A DNA stretch of 64,000 bases from Nitratireductor aestuarii. Lineage in GTDB: Bacteria; Pseudomonadota; Alphaproteobacteria; Rhizobiales; Rhizobiaceae. Under the pieces are notes generated by a model that had not been told where the DNA came from, did no database searches, and was given only the letters and a program-made list of their open reading frames with translations. The stretch is from the NCBI RefSeq assembly GCF_014641695.1, contig NZ_BMIF01000002.1:124001-188000 (forward strand), in the 5' to 3' direction. Positions 54,935 through 64,000 of the stretch are shown piece by piece. The stretch's first letter is position 1, and every line of letters starts with the position of its first letter. Position numbers and translations under genes: made by a program.

Positions 54935-57217
54935 TCAGCCGGCCGTATAGGCGGCGAAGGCAGCCATGTTGACGATGTCGGAGTCCTTGGCGTTCATCGG
55001 AACGATCTGAACCGGCTTGTTGAGGCCGACCAGCATCGGGCCGATCAAAGTCGCACCGCCCAGCTCCTGCAACATTTTCGTTGCAATGGAGGCCGAGTGG
55101 TAGGCCGGCATGACGAGAACATTTGCCGGACCCGTCAGCCTGCAGAACGGATACTGCTCCATCAGCTTCGGGTTGAGGGCTATGTCGGCAGCCATCTCAC
55201 CATCGTATTCGAAATCGACGCGGCGCTTGTCGAGGATCTCGACGGCCTCGATGACGCGCTCAGAGCGTTCGCCGGGAGGGTTGCCGAAGCTCGAGTAGGC
55301 GAGCATCGCAACGCGGGGTTCGTAGCCCATGCGACGCGCAAACTTTGCCGCTTCCTCGGCAATGTCAGCGATCTGCTCGGAGTTGGGCATGTCGTGGACC
55401 GCAGTGTCTGCCACGATCACGGTCTTGCCGCGTGCAAGGATGATCGACGCGCCGATCACGCGGTGGCCCGGACGCGCATCGATGACGCGCGTGACGTCTT
55501 CCAGAGCCGTCGAATAGTTGCGGGTCACACCCGTCACCATCGCATCGGCATCGCCAAGCGCGACCATGGAGGCCGCAAAGTGGTTGCGGTCGTTGTTGAT
55601 CATGCGCTGGCAATCGCGGAACAGATAGCCCTTCCGCTGGAGACGCTCGTAGAGGTAGTCCGCGTAGACTGCCGTGCGGCGCGAGGTACGGGCGTTGACG
55701 ATCTCGATGCCGGGGCGGTTCAGGTCAACGCCGGAATTGCGGGCGGTTTCCTGAATCTGCTCCTCACGACCCAGCAGGATGGCGGTGCCGAGCTCCTGGT
55801 TCGCGTAGGAGACGGCTGCGCGCATGACCTGCTCTTCTTCACCTTCGGCGAAGACGACGCGCTTGGGGCTGCGGCGCACTTTTTCATAGATGCGCTGGAA
55901 TGTTGCGGCGATCGGGTCGCGACGAGCGGACAGCTCCTGCGCATAGCGCTCGAAGTTGACGATCGGCTTGCGGGCAACGCCGGTGTCCATTGCAGCCTTG
56001 GCGACGGCAACCGGAACAGCCGAGATCAGGCGCGGATCGAACGGAACGGGGATGATGTATTCGCGGCCGTAGCGCGGACGCGCACCCTGGTAGGCGGCAA
56101 CCACGTCATCCGGCACATCCTGACGGGCGAGCGAGGCCAGCGCTTCAGCGGCGGCGATCTTCATCGCGTCGTTGATGGTGGTGGCCTGAACATCCAGTGC
56201 GCCGCGGAAGATGTAGGGGAAACCGAGGACGTTGTTCACCTGGTTCGGGTAATCCGAACGGCCGGTTGCCATGATCGCGTCGTTGCGCACGGTGGCAACT
56301 TCTTCCGGGGTGATTTCCGGATCCGGGTTGGCCATCGCGAAGATGATCGGGTTTGGCGCCATGGAGGCGACCATCTCAGGCGTCAGCGCACCCTTGGCGG
56401 AAACGCCGAAGAACACATCCGCGTCGACCATGGCGTCGGCGAGCGTCCGGCACTCGGTCTCGACTGCATGCGCGGACTTCCACTGGTTCATGCCTTCGGT
56501 GCGGCCCTTGTAGACCACGCCCTTGGTGTCGCAGAGGATGACGTTCTCAGGTGAGAAGCCGTATGCCTTGGCAAGCTCGATACAGGCGATACCCGCAGCG
56601 CCCGCGCCGTTGCAGACGAGGCGGGCGGTCTTCATGTCGCGGCCGGTCAGGTCCAGCGCGTTGATGATACCCGCGAGGGCGATGATCGCCGTGCCATGCT
56701 GGTCGTCATGGAAGACCGGGATGTCCATCAGCTCGCGGAGCCTGCTTTCGATGATGAAGCATTCCGGCGCCTTGATGTCTTCCAGATTGATGCCGCCAAA
56801 CGAAGGTCCGAGCAGCTTCACGCAGTTAATGAAGGCATCGGCATCTTCTGTGTCGACTTCAAGGTCGATCGAGTCCACGTCGGCAAAGCGCTTGAAGAGG
56901 ACTGCCTTGCCTTCCATCACCGGCTTGGAGGCGAGGGCGCCAAGGTTACCGAGGCCGAGGATCGCGGTACCGTTCGAAATTACGGCGACAAGGTTGCCGC
57001 GAGCCGTGTAGTCGAATGCGCGGCTGGCGTCTTCGGCAATCGCCTTGACTGGTTCTGCAACGCCGGGGGAGTAAGCGAGCGACAGGTCGCGCTGCGTCGC
57101 CATCGGCTTGGTCGCCGTGATCTCGATTTTTCCAGGACGGCCCAGCGCGTGGAAGTCGAGTGCTTCCTGTACGCTAACCGAAGGTCTTCCCTTACCGTTG
57201 CCCACCTTTTCAGACAT
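54935..57217 (-). CDS. tme: NADP-dependent malic enzyme with phosphotransacetylase-like domain
   Basis: Oxidative decarboxylation of malate to pyruvate. 760 residues: malic enzyme N-terminal domain (DLSLAYSPGVAEPVKAI, IPVFHDDQHGTAII), NAD(P)-binding Rossmann motif LVCNGAGAAGIACIEL, and a C-terminal phosphotransacetylase-like half (from about 440; RVVFAEGEEEQVMRAA) that is regulatory in rhizobial enzymes. The gene order next to mutS matches the tme (NADP) rather than dme (NAD) locus of Sinorhizobium as I recall it; coenzyme preference is not provable from the sequence. The E. coli name would be maeB. Confidence 0.93.
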   Translation of the reverse strand: MSEKVGNGKGRPSVSVQEALDFHALGRPGKIEITATKPMATQRDLSLAYSPGVAEPVKAIAEDASRAFDYTARGNLVAVISNGTAILGLGNLGALASKPVMEGKAVLFKRFADVDSIDLEVDTEDADAFINCVKLLGPSFGGINLEDIKAPECFIIESRLRELMDIPVFHDDQHGTAIIALAGIINALDLTGRDMKTARLVCNGAGAAGIACIELAKAYGFSPENVILCDTKGVVYKGRTEGMNQWKSAHAVETECRTLADAMVDADVFFGVSAKGALTPEMVASMAPNPIIFAMANPDPEITPEEVATVRNDAIMATGRSDYPNQVNNVLGFPYIFRGALDVQATTINDAMKIAAAEALASLARQDVPDDVVAAYQGARPRYGREYIIPVPFDPRLISAVPVAVAKAAMDTGVARKPIVNFERYAQELSARRDPIAATFQRIYEKVRRSPKRVVFAEGEEEQVMRAAVSYANQELGTAILLGREEQIQETARNSGVDLNRPGIEIVNARTSRRTAVYADYLYERLQRKGYLFRDCQRMINNDRNHFAASMVALGDADAMVTGVTRNYSTALEDVTRVIDARPGHRVIGASIILARGKTVIVADTAVHDMPNSEQIADIAEEAAKFARRMGYEPRVAMLAYSSFGNPPGERSERVIEAVEILDKRRVDFEYDGEMAADIALNPKLMEQYPFCRLTGPANVLVMPAYHSASIATKMLQELGGATLIGPMLVGLNKPVQIVPMNAKDSDIVNMAAFAAYTAG

Positions 57218-57336
57218 TCCCAGCGATTCCTCTCCGCTTCTTGTGGAGTTTTTGGCGTTAAGGCGTGCATAAGGCTACATTTAGGTTAGGTAAATGGTTT
57301 GAAACTTCGCAGGCTCATTTTTTTGAAGGGTTTCAC

Positions 57337-60066
57337 TTGGTCATAGAAGCACAACAGGCTGCAGCAGGCGAAATCGCCAATCCGGCACGCACGATCGAAG
57401 GTGCGACGCCGATGATGCAGCAATATCTGGAAATCAAGGCGGTCAATTCTGATTCGCTTCTGTTTTATCGGATGGGTGACTTCTACGAGCTCTTCTTTGA
57501 CGATGCAGAAGTCGCCAGCCGCGCGCTCGGAATTACTCTGACCAAACGCGGCAAGCATCAGGGCGAAGACATCCCCATGTGCGGCGTGCCGATCCATGCG
57601 GCGGATGACTACCTGCAGAAGCTGATCGGGCTCGGTTACCGCGTCGCCGTCTGCGAGCAGATGGAGGACCCGGCGGAGGCGAAGAAGCGCGGATCGAAGT
57701 CCGTCGTGCGCCGCGACGTGACGCGTCTCGTGACGCCCGGAACGATTACCGAGGACAAGCTTCTCGATCCGTCCGAAGCGAACTACCTGATGACCGTTGG
57801 CCGCGTGAAGGGGAGCGATGACACCCAGATTGCACTTGCCTGGATCGATATTTCGACAGGCGTCTTCCGCGTGGCGTCATCGGCGCCGGACCGGCTATTG
57901 GCCGACATCTCCCGCATTGATCCGCGCGAGCTGATCGTCGCCGAACCCGCCTTCCATGATCCGGACCTGCGCCCGACGTTCGATCTGCTTGGCCGCATCG
58001 TGGTGCCGCAGCCGGCGGCCTTCTTCGACTCGTCCAGCGCGGTGGAGCGGCTCGCCCGCTTCTATGAGGTCTCGACCCTCGACGGCTTCGGCCTGTTCTC
58101 ACGGGCGGAGCTTTCGGCCATCTCCGGCGCGGTTGCTTATGTCGAGAAGACGCAGAAGGCGGAGCGCCCGCCGCTCGGACGCCCGATGCGGGACGAGGAC
58201 GGGCAGAGCCTTTTCATCGATCCTTCGACGCGGGCGAGCCTCGAACTGGTGCGCACACTGTCCGGTCAGCGTGAGGGCAGTCTTCTGCGCGCAATAGACC
58301 GCACAGTGACAGGCGCTGGCGGGCGGCTGCTTGCAGAGCGCCTGATGTCGCCGCTCACCGATCCGGATGCGATTGCCGAACGTCTCGATTCCGTTTCCTT
58401 CTTCCTTGCCGAGCCGAACCTGCGCGATGCGCTGCGGGTCGTGCTGAAGGGTACGCCGGACATCAGCCGTGCGCTCTCGCGCATTGCGCTCAATCGTGGC
58501 GGGCCGCGTGATCTTGGCAGTCTTGCCAAGGGACTTTCGTCAGCGCTGGATACGGTGGAGCTGCTGTCATCCGCCAGCGACATGCCGGCGGAAATCTCGG
58601 GCTGCGTGGAGGCTCTGAAGGCGCTGCCCACCGAACTTGCGCAGCATCTGGACACTGCGCTCTCCGACGAGCTGCCGCTCCTGAAGCGCGACGGTGGATT
58701 TGTGCGCGAAGGTTACAACGCGGAGCTCGATGAAATGCGGGCGCTGCGCGATCAGTCGCGCCGCGTCATCGCCGGGATGGAGCGCGATCTTTGCGAAGAG
58801 ACCGGCATCCGTTCGCTGAAGATCCGCCACAATAATATTTTGGGCTATTACATCGAGGTTACCGCCAACAATGCAGGCGTGATGACCGATACGCCCGAAG
58901 CAAAGGCGCGGTTCATCCATCGCCAGACCATGGCGAATGCCATGCGCTTCACCACAACCGAGCTGGCCGACCTCGAGACAAAAATCGCGAACGCGGCCGA
59001 TCGTGCGCTGGCAGTGGAGCTTGCCGCCTTCGATCGCCTGTCGCAGGAAGTGGTTGCCGCGGCCGAACAGCTGCGCAGTGCTGCCAATGCGCTGGCGGTG
59101 CTGGACGTTTCTTCCGCGCTTGCCTGCCTTGCCGAGCAGGAAGGCTATTGCCGTCCGCATGTCGACACCAGCCTCGACTTCTGCATCGAGGGTGGTCGCC
59201 ATCCGGTCGTGGAGCAGGCGATCCGAAAGCAACTCGCCCAGCCATTTGTTGCCAATGACTGCGACCTGTCGCCATCCGGTGGTGAGAAGAACGGCGCGAT
59301 CTGGTTGCTAACCGGTCCCAACATGGGCGGTAAGTCGACGTTCCTTCGCCAGAACGCGTTGATCTCGGTGCTGGCGCAGATGGGCTCATTCGTACCCGCG
59401 AGAGCTGCGAGGATCGGCGTCGTAGACCGGTTGTTCTCCCGCGTTGGTGCATCGGATGACCTTGCACGCGGACGCTCGACCTTCATGGTGGAGATGGTGG
59501 AGACTGCCGCCATCCTCAATCAGGCGACAGAGCGCTCGCTGGTGATCCTCGATGAGATCGGGCGTGGCACGGCAACGTTCGACGGTCTCTCCATCGCATG
59601 GGCCGCCGTTGAGTACCTGCACGAGAAGAACCGCTGCCGTTCGCTCTTCGCTACTCACTTCCATGAAATGACGGCGCTTACCGAAAAGCTCAATCGTCTC
59701 GTCAATGTGACGATGCGGGTGAAGGAGTTTGAGGGCGACGTGATCTTCCTGCACGAGGTTGCGCGCGGTGCTGCCGATCGCTCCTATGGCATTCAGGTGG
59801 CGCGGCTTGCCGGACTACCGGATGCGGTTGTGGAGCGTGCGCGCGATGTGCTGCACCGGCTGGAGCAGGGCGAGACGAGCGTCAAGCCGACGCGCATCGT
59901 GGACGACCTGCCGCTTTTTGCTGTCGCCGCGCAGAAGGCGGAGACCCCGAAGCAGAAGCCGACGGACAAGCTGGCGGAGGAACTGAGCCGCATCAATCCT
60001 GACGAGATGACGCCGCGTGAAGCTCTGGAGGCGCTCTACCATCTGAAGGCGCTTTCGGCGAAATAA
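57337..60066 (+). CDS. mutS: DNA mismatch repair protein MutS
   Basis: Mismatch recognition ATPase, about 909 residues. Domain I has the mismatch-wedge motif [19 protein letters not shown]; the ATPase domain has Walker [17 protein letters not shown], Walker [17 protein letters not shown] and [14 protein letters not shown] at 57337 with GAAGGG 6 bases upstream gives an N-terminal length like that of rhizobial homologs; a GTG at 57265 is an alternative. Divergent from tme. Confidence 0.95.
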   Translation: MVIEAQQAAAGEIANPARTIEGATPMMQQYLEIKAVNSDSLLFYRMGDFYELFFDDAEVASRALGITLTKRGKHQGEDIPMCGVPIHAADDYLQKLIGLGYRVAVCEQMEDPAEAKKRGSKSVVRRDVTRLVTPGTITEDKLLDPSEANYLMTVGRVKGSDDTQIALAWIDISTGVFRVASSAPDRLLADISRIDPRELIVAEPAFHDPDLRPTFDLLGRIVVPQPAAFFDSSSAVERLARFYEVSTLDGFGLFSRAELSAISGAVAYVEKTQKAERPPLGRPMRDEDGQSLFIDPSTRASLELVRTLSGQREGSLLRAIDRTVTGAGGRLLAERLMSPLTDPDAIAERLDSVSFFLAEPNLRDALRVVLKGTPDISRALSRIALNRGGPRDLGSLAKGLSSALDTVELLSSASDMPAEISGCVEALKALPTELAQHLDTALSDELPLLKRDGGFVREGYNAELDEMRALRDQSRRVIAGMERDLCEETGIRSLKIRHNNILGYYIEVTANNAGVMTDTPEAKARFIHRQTMANAMRFTTTELADLETKIANAADRALAVELAAFDRLSQEVVAAAEQLRSAANALAVLDVSSALACLAEQEGYCRPHVDTSLDFCIEGGRHPVVEQAIRKQLAQPFVANDCDLSPSGGEKNGAIWLLTGPNMGGKSTFLRQNALISVLAQMGSFVPARAARIGVVDRLFSRVGASDDLARGRSTFMVEMVETAAILNQATERSLVILDEIGRGTATFDGLSIAWAAVEYLHEKNRCRSLFATHFHEMTALTEKLNRLVNVTMRVKEFEGDVIFLHEVARGAADRSYGIQVARLAGLPDAVVERARDVLHRLEQGETSVKPTRIVDDLPLFAVAAQKAETPKQKPTDKLAEELSRINPDEMTPREALEALYHLKALSAK

Positions 60067-60135
60067 GGGCCATTTCCTGACACAAATAAAAGGGATATAG
60101 ACGCGGCATTCCCTCCCGCAGCCAAGGTGGCATTC

Positions 60136-62955
60136 ATGGCCAAGTCTCCGCTTAAACTTGAGCAAATCATCGATCAGGCAAGTTTGCGGAAAGAGCTGAA
60201 GGCGATCGCGACCGGCGGGACACCTCCGACAGAGGTTCGCAATCAGGTCCTCAAGCTGCTCAAGGAGCGGCTGGCGGCAGGACGCAATAGCGCAGAGCAG
60301 ATGCTGCTGCAGGATGGTGGGGGCACTGCGTGTGCCATCCGCCTCTCGCACCTGATGGACGAGTTGATCCGCGCGCTGCACGAATTCGCCCACACCTATG
60401 CGTTTCCGGTCAACAATCCGTCGGCCGCCGAGCATATGTCAATCATCGCGGTGGGCGGCTATGGACGCGGGACGCTGGCGCCCGGTTCCGACATCGACCT
60501 CCTGTTCCTGCTTCCCTACAAGCAGACGCCATGGGGCGAGCAGGTCGTGGAGTACATGCTCTACATGTTCTGGGATCTCGGCCTGAAGGTCGGTCATTCG
60601 GTCCGCAACATCGATGAATGCATGCGCCAGGCCGCCGGCGACATGACCATCCGCACCGCCATCCTGGAAGCGCGCTACATCAGCGGCGACCGCCAGCTGT
60701 TCGATGACCTCGTCGACCGCTTCGACAGGGAGATCGTCAAGAGCACGGGCTCGGAGTTCATCCAGGCCAAGCTTGCCGAACGCGACGCCAGACACCAGAA
60801 GCAGGGTGACACCCGCTATGTTGTCGAGCCGAACATCAAGGAAGGCAAGGGTGGCCTGCGCGACCTCCACACGCTGTTCTGGATCGGTAAATATTACTAC
60901 CGCGTCCGCAACACCAAGGATCTGGTCGAGAAGGGCGTTTTCACGAGCGAGGAATACCAGCAGTTCAACAAGGCTGAGGATTTCCTCTGGGCGGTGCGCT
61001 GCCACATGCACTTCATCACCGGAAAGCCCGAGGAAAAGCTGCACTTCGACCTGCAGCCCGAGATTGCTGACCGTCTCGGCTATACGTCGCGTCCCGGCCT
61101 TTCATCGGTCGAGCGCTTCATGAAGCACTACTTCCTCAGTGCGAAGGCCGTGGGTGATCTGACGCGCATCTTCTGCGCGGCGCTCGAAGAACAGCAGGCA
61201 AAGCACGTTCCGGGCTTCAACAGGCTGTTCCCGACCTTCTACCGACGCCGGCGGAAGCTGCCGGGCACCAGCGACTTCTTCATCGACAATGACCGCATCA
61301 ACGTGGTGAACGACGAGGTGTTCACGCGCGATCCGGTCAACATGCTGCGGCTGTTCTGGTTCGCCAGCCGACATGGGCTCGAATACCATCCGGACGCTCT
61401 GAAGCTGCTCACGCGCTCGCTTCACCTGATCAACAAGGATCTGCGCCGGAACAAGGAAGCCAATGAACTCTTCATGGACATCCTGACCTCGCCGCGCGAT
61501 CCCGAGCTCAACATGCGGCGCATGAACGAGGCAGGTCTTCTGGGCAAGCTCATCCCTGAGTTCAACAAGATCGTCGCGATGATGCAGTTCTCGATGTACC
61601 ACCACTACACGGTCGACGAGCATCTGCTGCGTACCGTCGGCGTGCTGTCGGAGATCGAGCGCGGTGAGTGTGCCAAGGAACATCCGCTGACGCATAGCAT
61701 CCTGCCGATGCTGAAGCCCTGGCGGAACGTGCTCTATGTCACGGCGCTGTTTCATGACATCGCCAAGGGGCGGCCCGAGGATCACTCCATTGCGGGCGCT
61801 CGGATTGCTCGGCGTCTTTGCCCGCACATGGGCTTCAACCAGGCCGAAACGGACATGATCGCGTGGCTGATCGAACACCACCTGACCATGTCGATGATTG
61901 CCCAGACACGCGATCTGCATGACCGCAAGACGATCCAGGATTTCGCTGACGTCGTTCAGTCTGTCGATCGGCTGCGGCTGCTGCTGGTTCTCACCGTCTG
62001 CGATATCCGCGCCGTGGGTCCGGGCGTGTGGAACGGCTGGAAGGGCCAGCTGCTGCGCACGCTCTATCAGGAAACCGAACTGCTGCTTACCGGTGGCTTC
62101 CCTGAAGCCTCGCGCAACGCCCGCGCGGACGCTGCGCGTGCCGAGCTCGCCGCAGCCCTCAAGGCGAAGGACTGGACGAGCGAGGAGATCGACCAGTACC
62201 TGAAGCTGCACTATAGCGCGTACCTGATTGTCACCGAGCTGGAAGATCAGGTCCGCCATGCGGAGTTCATCCGCACTGCGGATCGTGAGGGCAAGAAGCT
62301 CGCTACCATGGTTCGCCCGCAACAGTTCGAGGGTGTAACGGAGATCTCGGTGCTGGCGCCCGATCATCCGCGCCTCCTCTCGGTCATCGCGGGCGCATGC
62401 GCGGTGGCCGGTGCGAACATCGTCGACGCGCAGATCTTCACCACGTCGGACGGCCGAGCCTTCGACACGATCCTGATCAGTCGCGAGTTCGAAATGGACG
62501 AGGATGAGCGCCGTCGTGCACAGCGCGTCAGCAAGCTGATCGAGGATGTGCTGGCTGGGCGCGAATACCTGTCAAACGTCATCGAGAAGCGGACGAAGCC
62601 GCGTCGCGGAACGAAGGCGTTCAAGATCGAACCGCGGGCTGAGATCCGCAATGCGCTTTCGCACCGCTTCTCGGTCATCGAGATCGAGTGCCTCGACCGT
62701 CCGGGTCTTCTGTCGGAAGTCACCGGGGCGATTTCAGACCTGTCGCTCGACATCGCGTCCGCGCACATCACCACGTTCGGCGAGAAGGTCATCGATACGT
62801 TCTACGTGACGGACCTGACCGGCCATAAGCTTGAAAGCCAGGACAGGCTGGAAAGCATTGCCAAGGAACTTCTCCAGGTGCTGCAGCACGGACGCAAGGC
62901 GCCAGGCTCCAGGGCGAAAGCCAAAGCGCCGGCGCAGAAGTCGGAAACAGTCTAG
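60136..62955 (+). CDS. glnD: Bifunctional PII uridylyltransferase / uridylyl-removing enzyme
   Basis: Senses glutamine and modifies PII proteins GlnB/GlnK, the master switch of nitrogen control. 939 residues: nucleotidyltransferase domain with [22 protein letters not shown] domain with [14 protein letters not shown], and two C-terminal ACT domains ([18 protein letters not shown] and [18 protein letters not shown]). ATG at 60136 has AAGG 8 bases upstream. Sixty-nine bases after mutS, followed by murJ. Confidence 0.97.
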   Translation: MAKSPLKLEQIIDQASLRKELKAIATGGTPPTEVRNQVLKLLKERLAAGRNSAEQMLLQDGGGTACAIRLSHLMDELIRALHEFAHTYAFPVNNPSAAEHMSIIAVGGYGRGTLAPGSDIDLLFLLPYKQTPWGEQVVEYMLYMFWDLGLKVGHSVRNIDECMRQAAGDMTIRTAILEARYISGDRQLFDDLVDRFDREIVKSTGSEFIQAKLAERDARHQKQGDTRYVVEPNIKEGKGGLRDLHTLFWIGKYYYRVRNTKDLVEKGVFTSEEYQQFNKAEDFLWAVRCHMHFITGKPEEKLHFDLQPEIADRLGYTSRPGLSSVERFMKHYFLSAKAVGDLTRIFCAALEEQQAKHVPGFNRLFPTFYRRRRKLPGTSDFFIDNDRINVVNDEVFTRDPVNMLRLFWFASRHGLEYHPDALKLLTRSLHLINKDLRRNKEANELFMDILTSPRDPELNMRRMNEAGLLGKLIPEFNKIVAMMQFSMYHHYTVDEHLLRTVGVLSEIERGECAKEHPLTHSILPMLKPWRNVLYVTALFHDIAKGRPEDHSIAGARIARRLCPHMGFNQAETDMIAWLIEHHLTMSMIAQTRDLHDRKTIQDFADVVQSVDRLRLLLVLTVCDIRAVGPGVWNGWKGQLLRTLYQETELLLTGGFPEASRNARADAARAELAAALKAKDWTSEEIDQYLKLHYSAYLIVTELEDQVRHAEFIRTADREGKKLATMVRPQQFEGVTEISVLAPDHPRLLSVIAGACAVAGANIVDAQIFTTSDGRAFDTILISREFEMDEDERRRAQRVSKLIEDVLAGREYLSNVIEKRTKPRRGTKAFKIEPRAEIRNALSHRFSVIEIECLDRPGLLSEVTGAISDLSLDIASAHITTFGEKVIDTFYVTDLTGHKLESQDRLESIAKELLQVLQHGRKAPGSRAKAKAPAQKSETV

Positions 62956-63068
62956 TGCCACTGCCTTAGTTCCGTCCGTACCCGCCGTGATTATCGATTG
63001 TTCAGTAAGCCACGCCGCACAGGGAAGAGAATGAAAAGAAGCAGCATCCATTGCGGAGCCTTCAACGC

Positions 63069-64000
63069 ATGAGCCTGATTGGTAAGTTTGCCAGTGTTGG
63101 CGGCGCCACCATGGTGAGCCGCGGGCTTGGTTTCGTCCGCGAAGCGATGATAGCCAGCGCAATGGGCGCCGGCCCAGTAACGGACGCCTTCTACGCGGCT
63201 TTCCGTTTCCCCAACCTGTTCAGGCGTGTCTTTGCCGAAGGGGCCTTCAACACCGCCTTCGTTCCGCTCTTCGCCAAGGAAATGGAAGGAGGCGGCCAGG
63301 AGGCTGCACGCGAATTTGCGGAAGCCGTTCTCTCTGTGCTGCTGGTGACCTTGATCGGGTTCTCAGCGCTGGCGATGATCTTCATGCCGTTCCTGGTCCG
63401 CACCATCGTGGCGCCGGGCTTTATCAGTTCGCCCGAGAAGTTCGAACTGACCGTTCTGATGACCCGGATCATGTTCCCCTATCTCGCCTGCATGTCGCTT
63501 ATGGCGATGATGGCGGGCATCATGAATTCGATGCGGCAGTTTTTCCTGCCGGCTTTTGTCACCACTCTTCTTAGCGTCTTCCTGATCGCAGCCCTTGCTT
63601 TCGGTATGGTAACCGGAATGAACAACCGCGCGATCGGTGTCTGGCAGGCATGGGCCGTCTGCTTCTCAGGTGTGTTCCAGTTCGGCGTTCTGGCGGTAGC
63701 CGTGCGCAGGATGGGGTTCAAGCTGCGGTGGCGTTTTCCTCGGCTAACCTCCAAAGTAAAGCGGATGCTGGTGCTCATGGTCCCGGCCCTGATCACCGGT
63801 GGTGTCACGCAGATCAATCTCCTCGTCGGGCAGAGCATCGCCTCGTTGCAGGAGAGCGCGATCTCGTTCCTCAATTTCGCTGACCGCATCAATCAGCTGC
63901 CGCTCGGCGTCATAGGCGTTGCCGTGGGCGTGGTGCTGCTGCCGGAGCTTTCACGGTCGCTGAAGGCCGGCAATTTCGATGATGCACAACACCTGCAAAA
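63069..64000 (+). CDS. murJ: Lipid II flippase MurJ, N-terminal part
   Basis: Inner-membrane MOP-superfamily flippase that moves lipid II for peptidoglycan synthesis. About 310 codons are in the window and the gene runs off the right edge. The N-terminus MSLIGKFASVGGATMVSRGL leads into the family signature REAMIASAMGAGPVTDAFYA and RRVFAEGAFNTAFVPLF, with several transmembrane segments (for example SVLLVTLIGFSALAMIFMPF) and LPLGVIGVAVGVVLLPELSR near the edge. 113 bases after glnD, an order typical of rhizobia. Confidence 0.95.
   Translation, partial: MSLIGKFASVGGATMVSRGLGFVREAMIASAMGAGPVTDAFYAAFRFPNLFRRVFAEGAFNTAFVPLFAKEMEGGGQEAAREFAEAVLSVLLVTLIGFSALAMIFMPFLVRTIVAPGFISSPEKFELTVLMTRIMFPYLACMSLMAMMAGIMNSMRQFFLPAFVTTLLSVFLIAALAFGMVTGMNNRAIGVWQAWAVCFSGVFQFGVLAVAVRRMGFKLRWRFPRLTSKVKRMLVLMVPALITGGVTQINLLVGQSIASLQESAISFLNFADRINQLPLGVIGVAVGVVLLPELSRSLKAGNFDDAQHLQ

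Overview
The window is a contiguous piece of a high-GC alphaproteobacterial chromosome. Gene content and order point to the Hyphomicrobiales (Rhizobiales), most likely Rhizobiaceae or a close relative: pckA divergent from chvI-chvG-hprK-EIIA(Man)-HPr-ahcY, a hisB-DUF2628-hisHAFE-coaA run, hslV separated from hslU, tme next to mutS-glnD-murJ, and phaZ. It is almost entirely core chromosome. I see no phage, IS element, CRISPR array, rRNA, tRNA or defence island, so I do not claim a large undescribed system here. The interesting signals are small ones.

Layout. 1-1801 (minus): hslU 5' end, a UPF0314 membrane protein, a GNAT acetyltransferase and hslV. 1953-6563 (plus): histidine biosynthesis genes plus coaA. 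6591-9936 (minus): alkB, a BON-LysM protein, arfB and pckA. 10317-15854 (plus): chvI-chvG envelope-stress two-component system, a short HPr kinase, a mannose-type EIIA, HPr and ahcY. 16026-27487 (plus): a large PAS histidine kinase, a TsaE-AmgK fusion, MurU, AddB and AddA, mostly with ATGA overlaps. 27566-27886: trxA. 27945-33838 (minus): metallopeptidase ygjP, trpF, trpB, trpA, accD, folC. 33949-35255 (minus): DUF2852 protein and an alpha/beta hydrolase. 35464-40488 (plus): infC (non-canonical ATT start), rpmI, rplT, pheS, pheT. 41205-46593 (plus): dnaK, dnaJ, a PmtA-like methyltransferase, an FMN reductase, pyrF. 46597-47280 (minus): a methionine aminopeptidase whose natural 5' end carries an in-frame TAA. 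47602-49608 (plus): phaZ and a transglutaminase-like cysteine peptidase. 49744-52324 (minus): comM/yifB and gshB. 52483-53847 (plus): a GGDEF-EAL protein. Then sleB-type hydrolase (minus), a Cys-rich copper-storage-type protein (plus), tme (minus), and mutS, glnD, murJ (plus; murJ runs off the end).

How the parts relate. ChvG/ChvI and the regulatory PTS (HprK, EIIA, HPr, no sugar permease here) sit beside gluconeogenic pckA, a grouping that couples envelope state to carbon metabolism. AmgK and MurU form a two-step MurNAc recycling route, with the t6A ATPase TsaE fused to the kinase. AddAB, MutS and AlkB are DNA repair. Tme, PckA and PhaZ supply C4/C3 and storage-polymer carbon flow.

Main second-look items: (1) a dispersed palindromic repeat with three extragenic copies and one in-frame copy inside the histidine-kinase gene; (2) the nonsense codon at codon 6 of the methionine aminopeptidase; (3) the TsaE-AmgK fusion coupled to MurU; (4) RNA-structure candidates in the leaders of ahcY, rpmI, dnaK and the SleB-type gene; (5) a lower-GC orphan reading frame at about 40.6-40.9 kb.
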